From: Blautia parvula
GTDB lineage: Bacteria > Bacillota > Clostridia > Lachnospirales > Lachnospiraceae
Assembly (NCBI RefSeq): GCF_020215665.1
Contig: NZ_CP084061.1
Coordinates: forward strand, 1,550,001-1,614,000
Direction: 5' to 3'
DNA length: 64,000 bases
Both the position numbers and the translations under genes were made by a program. Positions 62,267 to 64,000 of the stretch are shown one piece after another; position 1 is the first letter of the stretch, and each line of letters begins with the position of its first letter. The notes under the pieces were generated by a model that had not been told where the DNA came from, made no database searches, and saw nothing but the letters and a program-made list of their open reading frames with translations.

Positions 62267-64000
62267 TTATCCTTTCTTTTCCAGCAGCAGTTCTTCCAGC
62301 CTGACAAGAGGAACTGCCGGGCTGTACAGATATCCCTGGTACAGACAGCACCCCATGCTTTCCAAAAGGCTGCGAATCTCCTCTGTCTCCACATATTCGG
62401 CCATCACCACAAAATCCAGGTTCCTGCCGAGAGAGATGATGGAAGATACGATTTCCTGATTTCTTTTGTTCTCCACTATGCCTCTGACCAGACCGCCGTC
62501 CAGCTTGATGGCATAAAAACTGTTGTGCTGCAGGTATTTCAGGCTGGTCCGGCCCATGCTGAAGTCATCCACAGCAGCCAGGATACCTGCTGCCTTCAGC
62601 CTGCTGATGTGATAGGGAATCTCCTCCATTTTATCCACAGCAGATTCCTCTGTGATCTCCAGACAGTAATGTCCCGCCACGCCGTATGTCTCTGCCATTC
62701 GTATGACCTTCTCCACAAACCGCGGTGAGTTAAGCTGTTCTGCCGTTATATTGGCTGAAATGGTGACAGGTTCGCCAAGATTCAGAAGTCTGCTGCATGC
62801 CTTCATGGAAGTCTCTATGACACACTCCGTCAGCCGGTCAAAAAAACCGTCCTCCTGTGCAAGCGCCACAGCCAGAGGAGGGTAAACCGCCTCATCCATA
62901 TAGCGCCAGCGCAGAAGCGCTTCTGCCCCTGCCATCCTGTTTCGGCAGTCATACTGGGGCTGGTATCCCATGGTCAGATTCTTCTCCTCCACATCAATGC
63001 GGAGCTGGGATGCCATATTTCTTGCCAGGATTCCCATACTGTCCCGGCGTTCCAGAAGGCTTACAGCCGCACCGGCTTCCTGATGCTCCTTCAGATACTC
63101 CGTTAACTCTTGCTGCAGCATTTCTGCCTGAAGCTTCCGCACCTGTTCGGAGACTTTTACAAAAGGCGTATAGATGGCTGTTCCGACAAACACGATCACC
63201 GCCTGCACCGCCGCACCCCGCCAGGAACCGGAGGACAGATATCCGCTGAAGAATACCGGTGTGGTCCAGGTCACAGTCTCTCCCAAAAGAGGCAGGAAAC
63301 CGCTCACTGCAGCCCCGTAAGCGATCAGCAGGGAACACAGGGGTGTCAATATAAACGGAATGACCATGATCGGATTCAATACGATCGGGAGTCCGTACAC
63401 GAGAATTTCATTGATGTTAAAAAAGACTGCCGGGGCTGCGGAACGGGCAAGCTGCCGGTTATCCCTGCTTCCGGCAAACAACAGCAGCGCTATCACAAGG
63501 CAGATGGAAGTACCACATCCGCCCATCAGCGCGAAATTGTCCAAAAAAGATTTTGATATGACAGCTCCTGAGACCGTATCATTTGGCACCAGATATGTCT
63601 GGGATACCTGTTCCAGGGCATTGCCACCGTGAATCCCAAAGGCCCACAGCAGGTCCAGCACCAGCACATAAAGTACACCCGCCCCCAGACCGTCATTTAC
63701 ATTGTGAAACAGATTTACAATAAAATTTGTGATCAGGTCATTCAGATTATCCGCCTTAAACACTGTTTTGATCAGCAGGTTCAGCGCCACAAAAAGGAGT
63801 GTGCAGAACAAAAGCGGATAAATAGCGGAAAGGGAATTGCGGTAATCCACATCTGACCCGGCAGAACGAAACCGGAATGCCGGGGACAGCTTTTCACAGA
63901 AAAAATAAAAGATCCTGGTCGCCGCAATGGCGGCAAACATGGCCGTAAAAACTCCAACCGGCCCCAGATCGCTTAATTCCATGGAGCCGCTGGCAGCGCC
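62267..64000 (-). CDS. PTS EIIC-EAL fusion protein, 5' truncated by the window edge
   Basis: The frame stays open to the right edge (GAASGS precedes the ATG at 63982), so the start is outside. The visible 577 residues open with a cellobiose/lactose-type EIIC membrane domain: FGIHGGN and FNINEILVYGLPIVLNPIM keep the conserved GIHG and NINE sugar-site motifs. After a coiled linker comes a full EAL domain: EALLRW, DDFSMGRTSLKYLQ, AIKLDGG and AEYVETEEI. EAL domains degrade cyclic-di-GMP. No EIIA or EIIB domain is seen. Residue numbers are incomplete. Confidence 0.88.
   Translation of the reverse strand, partial: GAASGSMELSDLGPVGVFTAMFAAIAATRIFYFFCEKLSPAFRFRSAGSDVDYRNSLSAIYPLLFCTLLFVALNLLIKTVFKADNLNDLITNFIVNLFHNVNDGLGAGVLYVLVLDLLWAFGIHGGNALEQVSQTYLVPNDTVSGAVISKSFLDNFALMGGCGTSICLVIALLLFAGSRDNRQLARSAAPAVFFNINEILVYGLPIVLNPIMVIPFILTPLCSLLIAYGAAVSGFLPLLGETVTWTTPVFFSGYLSSGSWRGAAVQAVIVFVGTAIYTPFVKVSEQVRKLQAEMLQQELTEYLKEHQEAGAAVSLLERRDSMGILARNMASQLRIDVEEKNLTMGYQPQYDCRNRMAGAEALLRWRYMDEAVYPPLAVALAQEDGFFDRLTECVIETSMKACSRLLNLGEPVTISANITAEQLNSPRFVEKVIRMAETYGVAGHYCLEITEESAVDKMEEIPYHISRLKAAGILAAVDDFSMGRTSLKYLQHNSFYAIKLDGGLVRGIVENKRNQEIVSSIISLGRNLDFVVMAEYVETEEIRSLLESMGCCLYQGYLYSPAVPLVRLEELLLEKKG

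Noticed and set aside
1-64000. tRNA, rRNA, prophage or insertion-sequence genes
   Set aside because: I scanned for T-loop patterns, transposase-like proteins and integrases and saw none; a covariance-model search would be decisive.

Overview
The window reads as chromosomal DNA of a Gram-positive anaerobe, most likely a gut Lachnospiraceae member (Blautia-like). The grounds are a SCIFF peptide/maturase pair next to a fused SecDF, a TIGR04086 membrane protein, DUF5721 and DUF6442 proteins, GGAGG-type ribosome binding sites, sortase-type and lipobox surface proteins, and a HrcA/CIRCE site. I saw no phage, IS element, integrase, CRISPR array, tRNA or rRNA. The species call is inference from gene content.

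Layout. 1-16.1 kb is a mostly minus-strand housekeeping block: a TSUP transporter, aspS, hisS, an HD-GYP protein, hemZ, a metallo-beta-lactamase-fold hydrolase, rel, apt, recJ, secDF, the SCIFF maturase scfB, the SCIFF precursor scfA and a TIGR04086 membrane protein. 16.1-26.9 kb holds a wall-anchored surface protein, a CNNM/CorC-type protein and a YesL-like membrane protein, then a minus-strand run of MATE transporter, GNAT, GH2 beta-mannosidase, NUDIX and YdcF, and a DegV protein. 27.1-35.3 kb holds a DUF5721/acyltransferase/nudC operon and an ABC transporter that converges with a DUF6442-XRE-response regulator-kinase operon. That operon starts behind three copies of a palindromic operator. 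35.5-44.9 kb carries htpG behind a CIRCE element, a methyltransferase, an aldehyde dehydrogenase, a 0.9-kb non-coding stretch with a 73-bp tandem repeat array, HAD phosphatases, Maf and an acidic YtxH-like protein. 44.9-48 kb is a TPP-riboswitch-controlled thiamine-precursor ABC transporter operon. 48-53.7 kb is a three-gene signalling cassette: a regulator with two GntR winged helices, a Cache-containing hybrid histidine kinase and an orphan solute-binding lipoprotein. 53.8-64 kb holds a MocR-type regulator, glnS, the ygfK-ssnA pair, a hotdog thioesterase and the 3' part of a PTS EIIC-EAL fusion that runs off the right edge.

How the genes work together. Translation and stringent response (aspS, hisS, rel, apt) sit beside protein export (secDF), to which the SCIFF cluster is attached. 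The HD-GYP and EAL proteins suggest cyclic-di-GMP turnover. The items most worth following are the GntR/kinase/binding-protein cassette with a dyad over its own promoter, the EIIC-EAL fusion that keeps sugar-site residues but has no EIIA/EIIB in view, and the 73-bp array of seven dyads. Two RNA hairpins around the SCIFF cluster and the triple XRE operator come next.
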